Positions 26,302 to 34,624 of a DNA stretch of 64,000 bases are shown one piece after another. Position 1 is the stretch's first letter; each line of letters starts with the position of its first letter. The stretch is from Paenibacillus sp. EZ-K15. GTDB lineage: Bacteria > Bacillota > Bacilli > Paenibacillales > Paenibacillaceae. The translations under genes were made by a program, and so were the position numbers. The stretch is taken from NCBI RefSeq assembly GCF_002573715.1, contig NZ_PDHM01000012.1, positions 497,368-561,367 of the forward strand, given 5' to 3'. The notes under the pieces are model-generated. The model worked only from the letters and a program-made list of their open reading frames with translations. It was not told where the DNA came from and did not search any database.

Positions 26302-26611
26302 AACGTGCGTCTATTTTCACACCGCACCAATGGCCATAATTGCAACTCGGAGACGATGTTCATGAAATTTGATGCTACACCATATAAAACGTAAATAATC
26401 AGGTATTGTACGGCCAGAATGTTCGTTTTCATCAGTTTTTTAATGGTAATTCGCAGGTGTAAATAATCAGTAGCGGTGTTATTATATGGGTTGCGTCTTT
26501 TGGAAAAGATCACTGTGGCAAGCGTTGATAGCCCATTGTAAATTTCTTGAAACGATTCGGAATATAACACGTATCAATACTCACTGCTTAGATGGAAGGG
26601 GTAGACACACA
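26302..26611. other. Intergenic DNA with a 12-bp direct repeat
   Basis: No gene is supported here. GTAAATAATCAG occurs at 26391 and 26459. A short minus-strand frame (26289-26570) has protein-like hydrophobic runs but no ribosome binding site and overlaps the terminator stem, so it is not called. The region probably carries the promoter for the following operon. Confidence 0.4.
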
Positions 26612-26827
26612 GTGGATAATGGGATGAACGTTATTTTGTTTGAAAAGAGGCCGGACGGTGAGCTGGTGCAGATCGAAGAACGGTCATGGACGATGAACAT
26701 GGTTGCTGCACTAGAGCATGTGAATTATATCGTTGTTGGTGGCCGGGAATATGAAACGATTGAAGGCAGATTAAATGTAGACACGGGTACACTTGAGCTT
26801 CTGCTCGTTCCGATGCGGAACGATTAA
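26612..26827 (+). CDS. Small conserved-looking protein heading the ATP-grasp/channel operon
   Basis: 71 residues starting at GTG 26612, with GGAAGGGG upstream; an ATG at 26624 is too far from the site, and the open frame runs further upstream without a site. The sequence (GMNVILFEKRPDGELVQIEE, then NYIVVGGREYETIEGRLNVD) looks like a small beta-rich domain. No signal peptide or known motif is visible. It lies 24 bases before the Ser/Gly-tailed protein, probably as the first gene of the operon. Confidence 0.6.
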   Translation: MDNGMNVILFEKRPDGELVQIEERSWTMNMVAALEHVNYIVVGGREYETIEGRLNVDTGTLELLLVPMRND

Positions 26828-26851
26828 TCCTGTCCGAAAGGAGAAACCATC

Positions 26852-27532
26852 TTGAGTAATGAAAAAGACAAAAAAGATCAGCCTGCATCCAAATGGCTGA
26901 CGCCGGAAGGCAAACCGATTCGGGTCCTGTCGAGCTCGCTGGGCATTGCCTTGTTGGCGAACGCATTTCTGGTATCGGGCGCGGCAGCGAAAGACCTTGC
27001 TTCGGAAGCGGTTACCTCATCCGAAGAGCCGCAGCTGGTGTCCTGGTCGACAGAAGAAGTGAAGAAGTATTTTGACAAAAATGTGGATTGGAACATTCCG
27101 TTTCCTAGTGAGGAAAAATTCCAGGAAGAGCCGGTAGAAGGAGCCGCTGCAGGATCAGGTTCGGGCGGCGGAACAACGATTGTCAACAACTATGGCGGGT
27201 ACAATTCCGGTTTCGGCTGGGATGACTTACTGCTCTATCACATGTTGTTTAACAATGGTTCCTATTATTCATCCAGCGGATGGTACAACAATCATCGCGG
27301 TTATTATGCGAATAACGGCAAGCCTTATAAACCCCGCACGTATTCGAGTGGTACGTTCCAGAATAAACCGGTGGTGAACTCCAATGTTCGCCCGAAAACC
27401 TCCACTTCATCGTCGGGTACGATTACGCGCCGCTCCACGTCGTCTAAGTCTGGTGGCATCGGCGGTAAATCCAGCGGGTTCAGTTCCTCGGGTTCGAAAT
27501 CCAGCTCCAGATCCGGCGGTTTTGGAGGATGA
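26852..27532 (+). CDS. Ser/Gly-rich tailed protein, partner of the ATP-grasp enzyme
   Basis: 226 residues starting at TTG 26852 behind AAAGGAG. A hydrophobic stretch near residues 27-47 (SSLGIALLANAFLVSGAAA) may anchor or export it. Then come an acidic region, a Gly/Asn/Tyr-rich middle, and a low-complexity tail of Ser, Gly, Lys and Arg (KSGGIGGKSSGFSSSGSKSS). This architecture, directly before a glutathionylspermidine-synthase-like gene and overlapping it by four bases, parallels YgiB-YgiC and YjfM-YjfC of E. coli. The tail could be a substrate for peptide-amine ligation. That role is inference. Confidence 0.65.
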   Translation: MSNEKDKKDQPASKWLTPEGKPIRVLSSSLGIALLANAFLVSGAAAKDLASEAVTSSEEPQLVSWSTEEVKKYFDKNVDWNIPFPSEEKFQEEPVEGAAAGSGSGGGTTIVNNYGGYNSGFGWDDLLLYHMLFNNGSYYSSSGWYNNHRGYYANNGKPYKPRTYSSGTFQNKPVVNSNVRPKTSTSSSGTITRRSTSSKSGGIGGKSSGFSSSGSKSSSRSGGFGG

Positions 27533-28728
27533 GTCACGACAGCGTATTCACCGTATCGGGACAGCCTGACCCTAATCGGGATGGGCGGGTATCGGAGCTC
27601 GCGGAGCTCGGCTTTACCTGGGCGGATCTGGAAGGGGAAGCCTACTGGATTGACCAGATCGTCACCATACGTCAAGAGACCTATCGTGAGCTGGAAGAAG
27701 CAGCTGCGATATTATGGGCCATGCTGGACAAAACCGTTCGTTATATTCATCGCAATCATCATATATACAGCTTGATTGGCATTCCGCCTATCCTGTGGCA
27801 GATGCTGGATGAATGTCCGCTGCCGGAAGAGGGATTGATCAGCCGGTATGCCAGGTTTGATTTTGCTATTGCCCATGACGGCAGCATCAAGCTGCTGGAG
27901 CTGAATGCGGACACGCCTACAGGTTATGTTGAGGCTTCCATTGCAACGCCGTGGATGTGCCGTCAGGCCGGTAATGTCTCTCCCAACGAACGGATGCAAG
28001 AGCTGATTGCACAAGCGTGGGGAGCAGAGCGTCCGGATACGGCCGCCTGCATCGCATACGGCGAGCATAAAGAGGACTCCGGGACGATCGAAGCGTTGGT
28101 TCGGCACAGCGGGCTGGATATCCGATTGGTGGATTGTCTTGATCTGTGGGTGGACGAAGGTATGCTGAAGGACGGCGATGGCCGGGAGATTCACAGGATG
28201 TTTGCCCTATACCCGAAGGAATGGATGTCCGTCGATGATGGCGGAGATGCGCTTGCTTATGCCATCGAGACGGGACGCCTGCAGCTGTTCAACTCGCCGC
28301 ACAGCATTTTACTGCAATCCAAAGGACTGCTTGCCGCCATGTGGGGGATGTATGAGCTGGGTCTTTTGTTCGATGAGAAAGAACGGGAAGCCATCGTCAA
28401 TTATATGCTGCCCACTTACAACAAACCGGTATTCTCCGGTAATTTTGTGTCAAAGTCGATGTTCGGCCGCGAGGGTGGTTCTGTCAAGCTGTACGACCAG
28501 GCCGGACAACTCGAGGTAGAGGATCAGGACGGATATGATACAAGTGTCATGTTTCCGACGGTCTATCAGCGGAGGGCAGATCTGGCTCGCATCGAGACGG
28601 CGGAAGGCCATTTTCATTTACTGACAGGATTGTTCGTCCTGAATGGCATCCCTTGCGGTTTGCTGGGACGGGCGGGCGGTTTGATTACGGGTAATTCCAG
28701 CCATTTTATCGCAATGGGAGTGAAATAA
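27529..28728 (+). CDS. Glutathionylspermidine synthase family ATP-grasp protein
   Basis: 399 residues. KLLELNADTPTGYVEASIAT, with SRYARFDFAIAHDGSIK before it, is the hallmark of the GspS ATP-grasp fold, and KPVFSGNFVSKSMFGREGG fits the nucleotide/Mg region. There is no N-terminal amidase domain, as in YgiC/YjfC. Such enzymes would form an amide bond between a carboxylate and an amine with ATP; the true substrates of this subgroup are unknown. The ATG overlaps the preceding stop by four bases. It is embedded in an operon with membrane and channel proteins. Confidence 0.85.
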   Translation: MSHDSVFTVSGQPDPNRDGRVSELAELGFTWADLEGEAYWIDQIVTIRQETYRELEEAAAILWAMLDKTVRYIHRNHHIYSLIGIPPILWQMLDECPLPEEGLISRYARFDFAIAHDGSIKLLELNADTPTGYVEASIATPWMCRQAGNVSPNERMQELIAQAWGAERPDTAACIAYGEHKEDSGTIEALVRHSGLDIRLVDCLDLWVDEGMLKDGDGREIHRMFALYPKEWMSVDDGGDALAYAIETGRLQLFNSPHSILLQSKGLLAAMWGMYELGLLFDEKEREAIVNYMLPTYNKPVFSGNFVSKSMFGREGGSVKLYDQAGQLEVEDQDGYDTSVMFPTVYQRRADLARIETAEGHFHLLTGLFVLNGIPCGLLGRAGGLITGNSSHFIAMGVK

Positions 28729-29400
28729 ATGCAGTTGAAACAAGATAGAAGGCAGCATAGCGGTGCTCCTAAGGGAAAGAGGAAACCTCCGGTCGTTCTG
28801 GCGGTACTTCTATTATCCCTCATGATCTTGGCGCTGAGTGCATGCTCCAATGGGTCCACGGTATTTCATACCGGATCGGAGGAAGTATCTTCAACCTCTG
28901 CTCGCGTGCCTTGGGACTACCGGATCATTGAAGGAACCGTTGGTGATTTGATTGGCGGCGATATGACCGTGCTGCCGGATAACGAGCTCCTGCCGAACGA
29001 TAACAACTATGCTACCGGGGACAAAATTTGGACGCTTCAATTCATGGATGCGGAGCTTACCACGGATGCGAATCAACGCAATGATATCCGGTTATCGTCT
29101 TGGCAGACCCTTAAGTCGTTCAAGGACAAAAAGACGGCAGAATCGGATTTAACCAACCTGAAAGTCACGGTCAAAACTGATGTTAAGCTGGTTGGGGTTT
29201 ATAAAACAACGTATAAAAAGGACACCAGGCACTTTGCTGTCATCGAACTGCCGACGGGCAATCGGATCAAGCAGCCGATCGATGAGAAGCGTTATGCCGC
29301 AATGGAAAAGAAGGACAAGGTTGATGTTGTATTGGAGGAAGTGCATGATTTCGCCGATTACGACTTGGCCTATGCAAAATTTCGGGGGTGGGCGGATTGA
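28729..29400 (+). CDS. Predicted lipoprotein of unknown function
   Basis: 223 residues. A basic N-terminus, a hydrophobic segment at ~22-38 and lipobox LSAC at ~37-40 mark a lipoprotein. The mature part begins with a Ser/Thr-rich linker and continues with mixed alpha/beta sequence (WDYRIIEGTVGDLIGGDM, WTLQFMDAELTTDANQR, DVVLEEVHDFADYDLAYAKF). I recognise no family. It starts immediately after the ATP-grasp stop (TAA then ATG) with GGGAGTG upstream. It may act as an extracytoplasmic partner of the operon. Confidence 0.65.
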   Translation: MQLKQDRRQHSGAPKGKRKPPVVLAVLLLSLMILALSACSNGSTVFHTGSEEVSSTSARVPWDYRIIEGTVGDLIGGDMTVLPDNELLPNDNNYATGDKIWTLQFMDAELTTDANQRNDIRLSSWQTLKSFKDKKTAESDLTNLKVTVKTDVKLVGVYKTTYKKDTRHFAVIELPTGNRIKQPIDEKRYAAMEKKDKVDVVLEEVHDFADYDLAYAKFRGWAD

Positions 29401-29789
29401 CGGTCGTCATTAATATTGTAGTAAGTGTAATCTGCATTATCGTGCTTCAATTACTGGGTATGTTGATTTTCAGCTGGATGACCCGGTTTAACGACATGGA
29501 AGAACTGAAGAAAGGCAATGTCGCGGTTGGTCTTGCCTTTGGCGGCAAGTTTATGGCAACAGCCATTATTCTGGGCATATCGGCGTATACGAATTCATCG
29601 ATCTGGCACATGATACTGTGGTTTGTCGTCGGGTATGTATGCTTGATCGTTGCCTATTGGGTATTCGAGCTGGCTACGCCGGGTCTGCGAATTTCCGAGC
29701 ACCTGCAAAAGGGGAACGTAGCGATCGGCATCCTGCTTGCCATGGTGTTCATCGGTACGGCTTTTGCGATCAGCAGCCTGATTATTTAG
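29397..29789 (+). CDS. DUF350 family membrane protein (YjfL-like)
   Basis: About 130 residues with four membrane helices in two similar halves: helix, then ELKKGNVAVGLAFGGKFMATA, and again HLQKGNVAIGILLAMVFIGT. The duplicated KGNVAxG motif defines DUF350. The start is either TTG 29397, which overlaps the upstream stop (TTGA), or GTG 29388. Function is unknown; in E. coli yjfL sits with yjfM and yjfC, the same gene types as here. Confidence 0.82.
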   Translation: MTVVINIVVSVICIIVLQLLGMLIFSWMTRFNDMEELKKGNVAVGLAFGGKFMATAIILGISAYTNSSIWHMILWFVVGYVCLIVAYWVFELATPGLRISEHLQKGNVAIGILLAMVFIGTAFAISSLII

Positions 29790-29823
29790 AACGAATGGCA
29801 CCATGGAGGAGAGGAGCAGGTAC

Positions 29824-30846
29824 GTGCACTTTTTTCTGAGATTATCTTTGAAAATGATGCGTCTGCGCAAAACAACGATCAGCGTCCTTGTGGTACTGTT
29901 TGTGGTGCTGTGCTCGACCCTGGCATTTCTGCTGGAGCCCAAAACCTTTCACCATTGGTTTAACGCCCTTTATTGGGTGCTTACCACGATGGCAACCGTA
30001 GGTTATGGCGATTACTATGCAGCTACCGTGCCAGGTAAGATATTAACGATATTCATCTATATCTTTGGCATTGGGCTGTTGAGTTTGGTGATCGGTAAGG
30101 TGATTGAATCGTTTGGAAGCATGCAGCGGCAGAGAGGAGCGGGCAGGTTGAATTTTAAGGGTAGTGGTCATGTCATCATAATCAATTGGAGCAAAAAAGC
30201 AATGTCCGCGATCGATGAGATTTTGTCGTATTCGCCGGAGTCCGAGATTGTGGTCATTGATGATACCAGTCAGCATCCTGTCGAACATCTCGAACAGGTT
30301 CATTTTGTAAGCGGCGATCCTGCAGCGGATGACGTGCTGATGAGAGCCAACATCCTGGAGGCCAAATCGGCCATAGTCTTTGCGGATGCTCGGATTGATG
30401 AATCGGCTCTCGTGGACGGCAAGTCGCTGCTGATCGTTTCCAGCATTGAACGGATTGCGCCAAATGTACATACCACGGTGGAGATCGTGCAGGAGAAGCA
30501 TGTTCAGAATTTCCGCTACAATCATGTGAACGAGTTTGTGCTCTCGCACGATGCCGTGTCCCGATTGGCCGTACGCGCGGCGCTGCAGGAAGGAAACTCG
30601 GATGTGCTGATGCAACTGCTGAGCCGCCAGCATGGCGATGATATTTACGAAGTGGCTTTAAATCCTGCATGGAATACCTACGGCGATGCCTTTCAGGATC
30701 TGCTGCGGCAAGGAGCGACGCTTATATCCGATCGCAACGACCTCAGCATTAACCGCAAGCTGGATGTGCCGATTCCGCGGGGTGCCAGATTGTATGTGGT
30801 CTCGGACGAAGCGACCTATAAGCGGATTACCGGCAAGCTTGCCTGA
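29824..30846 (+). CDS. RCK-domain potassium channel (MthK/YugO-like)
   Basis: 340 residues. Two membrane helices flank a pore loop with the filter TVGYGDYYA. A cytoplasmic TrkA-N/RCK domain follows (GHVIIINWSKKAMSAIDEIL; VIDDTSQHPVEHLEQVHFVS; an acidic AxxIVFADARIDESALVDGK region). The channel is a tetrameric K+ channel gated by ligand binding to RCK. The GTG at 29824 is preferred because GGAGAGGAG lies just upstream; ATG 29803 would add seven residues and begins inside that site. It is the last gene of the operon. Confidence 0.88.
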   Translation: MHFFLRLSLKMMRLRKTTISVLVVLFVVLCSTLAFLLEPKTFHHWFNALYWVLTTMATVGYGDYYAATVPGKILTIFIYIFGIGLLSLVIGKVIESFGSMQRQRGAGRLNFKGSGHVIIINWSKKAMSAIDEILSYSPESEIVVIDDTSQHPVEHLEQVHFVSGDPAADDVLMRANILEAKSAIVFADARIDESALVDGKSLLIVSSIERIAPNVHTTVEIVQEKHVQNFRYNHVNEFVLSHDAVSRLAVRAALQEGNSDVLMQLLSRQHGDDIYEVALNPAWNTYGDAFQDLLRQGATLISDRNDLSINRKLDVPIPRGARLYVVSDEATYKRITGKLA

Positions 30847-30873
30847 CGGGCAGATCAGTTAAATTAAACGGCA

Positions 30874-30911
30874 ATGCTGTTTCACTTGAGTGGTGAGGCA
30901 GCATTTTTTTC
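30874..30911 (+). terminator. Terminator after the channel gene
   Basis: ATGCTG/CAGCAT outer arms with an inner TCAC/GTGA pairing, followed by TTTTTTT. Confidence 0.75.
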
Positions 30912-30931
30912 GTCTGGCTTCCAATTAAGAA

Positions 30932-30961
30932 TTGACATTCCGATTTCCCTTGGGTTAATAT
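30932..30961 (+). promoter_or_regulatory. Promoter of the T-box/LysRS transcript
   Basis: TTGACA at 30932-30937 is a perfect -35 box; TAATAT at 30956-30961 lies 18 bp downstream as -10. It sits just ahead of the T-box leader. Confidence 0.6.
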
Positions 30962-30999
30962 GGCTTAAATATTACGAACACATGGAAAAGCAATGAAGA

Positions 31000-31281
31000 G
31001 AAGAGTAGTTAAGATACGTTGTTTGCAGAGAGCTCCTGGCTGGTGGGAATGGAGCAGCAATATTCTTGATGAACAAAGACTCGGAGCTGTGTAAGGAATT
31101 GGGCGGTAAGCTCAAGGATGGTACGCCGGGCCTCTCCCGTTACAGAGATAGGGTATAAGCATCGTGATGCCGTACCTGAAGAGGTGAAGATGGCGACATG
31201 TTCACAAACCGGGGTGGTACCACGAAGCGATTATTAAGCTCTCGTCCTCAAGATGACAATCTTGCGGATGGGGGCTTTTTT
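31000..31281 (+). ncRNA. T-box riboswitch, lysine specific
   Basis: This is a complete T-box leader. The AGTAGTTAAGATACG base and AGAGAGC turn mark Stem I, with the distal loop region GGCTGGTGGGAATGG. The specifier loop GAACAAAGACTCGGAGCTG offers AAA (31075-31077) or AAG (31076-31078), both Lys codons. The T-box sequence GGGTGGTACCACG at 31212-31224 forms the antiterminator. The competing terminator pairs AAGCTCTCGTCC (31236-31247) with GGATGGGGGCTT (31266-31277) before a T run. Uncharged tRNA-Lys would allow readthrough into class I LysRS. Confidence 0.93.
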
Positions 31282-31317
31282 GGTTGTTACTAAAATTGTG
31301 AAAGGCAGGAGATCAGG

Positions 31318-32877
31318 TTGCATTGGTCAGAACAAATCGCGGAACAATTACTGGAGAGGTTTCAGGGCAAGCATACGTTCGTATGCGCAGCCGGCATCAG
31401 CCCTTCCGGGGCTGTGCATATCGGCAATTTTCGGGAGATAGTGACAGTCTATTTCGTGACGAAAGCGCTGAGAAAGCGGGGCAAGGACGTTCGTTTTATT
31501 TTTTCATGGGACGACTTTGATCGATTCAGGAAGGTTCCGGCCGGGCTGGATCCTGGTTATGAACGGTATATCGGCATGCCGTACGCAGAAGTGCCTTGTC
31601 CTTTCGGGTGTCATTCTTCCTATGCGGAGCATTATGAGCAGGAGTTTGAGCTTTCCCTGGCGGCATTCGGGATCAAGCCCGAATTTATCTATCAGAGCCG
31701 GGAATATCAGTCTGGACGATATAATCCTTACATTCTGCATGCAATTAAGCACAGGACCGAGATTTATGATATACTGCAAGCCTTTAAAACGGGCGGAATT
31801 CATGAGGATGAGCGAAATGCTTACTATCCCGTTCACGTATATTGTGAAATATGCAGAAAGGATACAACCACCATACAACACTTCGATGAGCCTGGAGAGA
31901 GCCTGACCTATGCCTGCCAATGCGGACACCGAGCCGCCTTGCCGATCCTTCAGGCAAACAACATGAAATTGCAGTGGAAAATCGATTGGCCTATGCGCTG
32001 GATGATGGAGGGCGTGTCATTCGAACCCGGGGGCAGGGACCACTCATCCGAAACGGGCAGCTATAACGTAGCCAAGGTGATTTCGGAGAGCATCTTCGGG
32101 AATCCGCCACCCTCATATGCAGCATATGAGTTTATTCGGATCAAGGGGAGTCAGTCCAAAATGTCCAGCTCGACAGGAAACAATTACACTCCCGGCGATT
32201 TGTTGAAGATTTACGCGCCTGAAACCATCCTGTTTATGTTTGCCAAATACCAGCCGGACGCTTCCTTCCATATTGGACTTGATGAAGACGTGATCCGCAA
32301 CTACACCGAATACGAGCGCTACCGGGATCAAGATGGTTCTAAGGACCTGAGCGGCGATATCCAAGCTGCGCTAGAGCTCTCCGGGACAGACGGCAACCCG
32401 GGATCAATGCCGAAATTCGGTCAGATTTCCGGCATATTGCCGCTTGTGGATTTTGACCGGCAGCTTCTGCATGAGCTTTTGCGCCGAGCGGGTGAAAATT
32501 ACACTCGGGAGTTGCTTGAACCTATCGCGCATCGAGTCGAGCATTGGATTCAACACTATCATCCACAAAAGCTGATTTCTGTGCGCGAACGCCAGGATCA
32601 CGCGCTGTATGGGACGCTGGATTCATTGGAGAAGCAATGGATCCAGCGCTTCTGCGATTTGTTGAAGGACGACCAGCTCGATGATGCCAGCCGAATGGAG
32701 AAGATCTATGCGATCTGCCATCATGCGGACAAAAAGGTGATGAGGAGAAATCAGAAGAGGTTGTTCAGCCTCATCTATCAGTTCATCCTTAATCGAGAGG
32801 AAGGTCCACGCATTCCCATCTTGATTCAGATCGTCGGCGTAAACCGAATGCTCGATCTGATGGAATTTCGGCAATAA
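31318..32877 (+). CDS. lysK: Class I lysyl-tRNA synthetase
   Basis: 519 residues, the typical length of the archaeal-type class I enzyme, which is unrelated to the usual bacterial class II LysS. It has the class I signatures HIGN (SPSGAVHIGNFRE, residues ~25-37) and KMSSS (SQSKMSSSTGN). A zinc-ribbon-like CEIC...CQC segment lies near residues 183-203. It charges tRNA-Lys with lysine. The start is TTG 31318 with AGGAG before it. Expression is governed by the lysine T-box directly upstream. Some Bacillus species carry both classes; no class II gene is in the window. Confidence 0.94.
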   Translation: MHWSEQIAEQLLERFQGKHTFVCAAGISPSGAVHIGNFREIVTVYFVTKALRKRGKDVRFIFSWDDFDRFRKVPAGLDPGYERYIGMPYAEVPCPFGCHSSYAEHYEQEFELSLAAFGIKPEFIYQSREYQSGRYNPYILHAIKHRTEIYDILQAFKTGGIHEDERNAYYPVHVYCEICRKDTTTIQHFDEPGESLTYACQCGHRAALPILQANNMKLQWKIDWPMRWMMEGVSFEPGGRDHSSETGSYNVAKVISESIFGNPPPSYAAYEFIRIKGSQSKMSSSTGNNYTPGDLLKIYAPETILFMFAKYQPDASFHIGLDEDVIRNYTEYERYRDQDGSKDLSGDIQAALELSGTDGNPGSMPKFGQISGILPLVDFDRQLLHELLRRAGENYTRELLEPIAHRVEHWIQHYHPQKLISVRERQDHALYGTLDSLEKQWIQRFCDLLKDDQLDDASRMEKIYAICHHADKKVMRRNQKRLFSLIYQFILNREEGPRIPILIQIVGVNRMLDLMEFRQ

Positions 32878-32947
32878 GCGTCTGCCATCCCTATATGCTG
32901 CATAACTAATCACCCATTTGATCTCCAGTCATAACGCATCATGCAAG

Positions 32948-32988
32948 AAAAAAACGCCCCTGTTTATAACACAGTGGGCGTTTTTTTC
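32948..32988. terminator. Bidirectional terminator between lysK and the GntR gene
   Basis: AAAAACGCCC (32950-32959) pairs with GGGCGTTTTT (32976-32985), with inner TGT/ACA pairing and A/T tails on both sides. Confidence 0.85.
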
Positions 32989-32997
32989 CTATAGGAT

Positions 32998-33954
32998 TCA
33001 GATCATCTCTCTTAGCATGCTTTCACTGCTCTTCTCCAGCTTCATGGGAAACAGTTTCACTTTTTCAGGGAATAAAGCTCGAACCTCTTCATATGCGGCA
33101 GCAGATGCATAGACCTGGTCGGATTCCTTGATCCGCTGCAGTAGGTCCTCTCGATTATCCAGCCCAGCCAAGCTGGTGCGAACCCCCTCAATGCCGGCTT
33201 CTTCCATACGGCTGGCCATCCATTGTGCACCTGCCTTACCCAAGCAGACAAAGCTGATATCGCTTCCCGGTGCAAGCTGGGCAATATCAAGCAGGACCGA
33301 TGTTTCCACGCTGGCGCCAATGACAGTAACCTTTTTGTCATATTTGCTGCACAAAGCCTTTACCTCGGCCTCGTGATTCAATGTCGTGACCAGGAGGTTT
33401 GAGTACTCCAGCGCCTCGAATAAGGCCTGTTTCCCCGTCAACAGATCCTCCAAAAATACCGTTTTCACTTCGGCACGCGTCATTTGCTCAATCGCTTTCT
33501 GATAAAAGGGATAATCATGCTCTTTACATTCGATGAACAAAATCCGCTGTTTCGTGTTCAGGACAGGCTCCTGCAGCAGCGTATAGGCGAGGGATGCGGC
33601 AAAGAACTCGCTCGCCGGGATGTTAACGGAAATAAGCTCCTCCGTCGTTCGCCTTACCAGCTCATGCATGAGCTTTCTGCGGGTTCTGAGCTCTTCTACC
33701 TGTGCGTTGTTTAATACCTGCGTTCCTTTGCCCTTATGCATGGAGACGATCCCTTCATCCTTCAACTGGTTATAGACCAGATTTACGGTGTTGCGGTTCA
33801 GTCCCAGCAGATCCGCCAGCGCACCGGCCGGAGGCAGCATATCAAAGGGTTCGATCTGTCCAATCCCAATCAACCACTTTAATTGCTCTTTGACCTGTGT
33901 GCTGACATTAAGGGTAGCGTGCGGGTCGACTCGAAGCATGAGTTTATGCGGCAT
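32998..33954 (-). CDS. GntR family transcriptional regulator
   Basis: 318 residues. The N-terminal winged-helix GntR domain has LPPAGALADLLGLNRNTVNL and YNQLKDEGIVSMHKGKGTQV. It continues into a ~220-residue domain (RILFIECKEHDYPFYQKAIE, VTVIGASVETSVLLDIAQLA) that resembles a two-lobed periplasmic-binding-like or aminotransferase-like effector domain, too short to be a full MocR enzyme. GAAGGG precedes ATG 33954. It is divergent from an HPP-family gene, and an inverted repeat flanks both promoters, so it probably represses both. Confidence 0.87.
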   Translation of the reverse strand: MPHKLMLRVDPHATLNVSTQVKEQLKWLIGIGQIEPFDMLPPAGALADLLGLNRNTVNLVYNQLKDEGIVSMHKGKGTQVLNNAQVEELRTRRKLMHELVRRTTEELISVNIPASEFFAASLAYTLLQEPVLNTKQRILFIECKEHDYPFYQKAIEQMTRAEVKTVFLEDLLTGKQALFEALEYSNLLVTTLNHEAEVKALCSKYDKKVTVIGASVETSVLLDIAQLAPGSDISFVCLGKAGAQWMASRMEEAGIEGVRTSLAGLDNREDLLQRIKESDQVYASAAAYEEVRALFPEKVKLFPMKLEKSSESMLREMI

Positions 33955-33976
33955 AACGATCCCTTCTTTCCTAGTC

Positions 33977-34079
33977 AACTAGTAATTTAACTTTACATAA
34001 TTATTCGTCAATTATCAAGAAAAGTATTGACATATATGGCTGTGAGTCATTATTTTATATATAACTAAATTACTAGTTA
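33977..34079. promoter_or_regulatory. Divergent promoters flanked by a 12-bp inverted repeat
   Basis: AACTAGTAATTT (33977-33988) and AAATTACTAGTT (34068-34079) are exact reverse complements 79 bp apart. Between them lie TTGACA (34028) with TATTTT (34052) for the HPP gene, and TTGATA with TAAAGT on the minus strand for the GntR gene. Each repeat sits near a transcription start, as expected for looping repression by GntR. Confidence 0.65.
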
Positions 34080-34102
34080 AATATGAATATTGGAGGATTA
34101 CG

Positions 34103-34624
34103 ATGAAGGATCGGGCAGCAGCATATGTACAGAAAATGAAAGGGGGGGCTAGAAGTCCGTTGACCGTTCGTCCCATGAATATTGCCATTGGCTTTATCGG
34201 CGGTGCTATTTCCATCGGATTGCTGGCTTTTCTGACGACCCTAGCAGGGAGTGTTTGGATCATGGCACCTTTTGGTGCGAGCTGTGTGCTTGCGTTTGCG
34301 GTTTGGGACGCGCCGCTATCACAGCCTAGGAACGTCATTGGAGGGCATTTGATTTCCACATTCACGGGACTTGTAACGCTTGAGGTTCTGGGGGACGGAA
34401 TCTGGGCTATGGCCATCGGTGTGGGAGCGGCGATCAGTTTGATGGGCATAACCAAGACGACCCACCCTCCGGCTGGTGCAGATCCCTTAGTTGTCATCAT
34501 GGCTGGCAGCGGCTGGTCATTCTTATTTACGCCGGTTCTTGCCGGCTCGGTCATGATCGTGGTTGTGGCTCTGCTCGTCAATAATGCGGTAAAGGAGCGA
34601 AGATATCCGACTTTTTGGTGGTGA
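34103..34624 (+). CDS. HPP family membrane protein
   Basis: 173 residues, with about four to five membrane helices. MAPFGASCVLAF, PLSQPRNVIGGHLIST and KTTHPPAGADPLVVI are the conserved blocks of the HPP family, the last containing the eponymous His-Pro-Pro. Some cyanobacterial and chloroplast HPP members transport nitrite; others fuse to CBS domains. This one lacks CBS domains. GGAGG lies upstream of the ATG. Its regulator is probably the divergent GntR protein, and the substrate is unproven. Confidence 0.88.
   Translation: MKDRAAAYVQKMKGGARSPLTVRPMNIAIGFIGGAISIGLLAFLTTLAGSVWIMAPFGASCVLAFAVWDAPLSQPRNVIGGHLISTFTGLVTLEVLGDGIWAMAIGVGAAISLMGITKTTHPPAGADPLVVIMAGSGWSFLFTPVLAGSVMIVVVALLVNNAVKERRYPTFWW

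Noticed and set aside
26289..26570. 93-codon minus-strand frame with protein-like hydrophobic segments, possibly a transposase remnant
   Set aside because: No ribosome binding site, it reads through a terminator stem, and I could not match it to any transposase with confidence.
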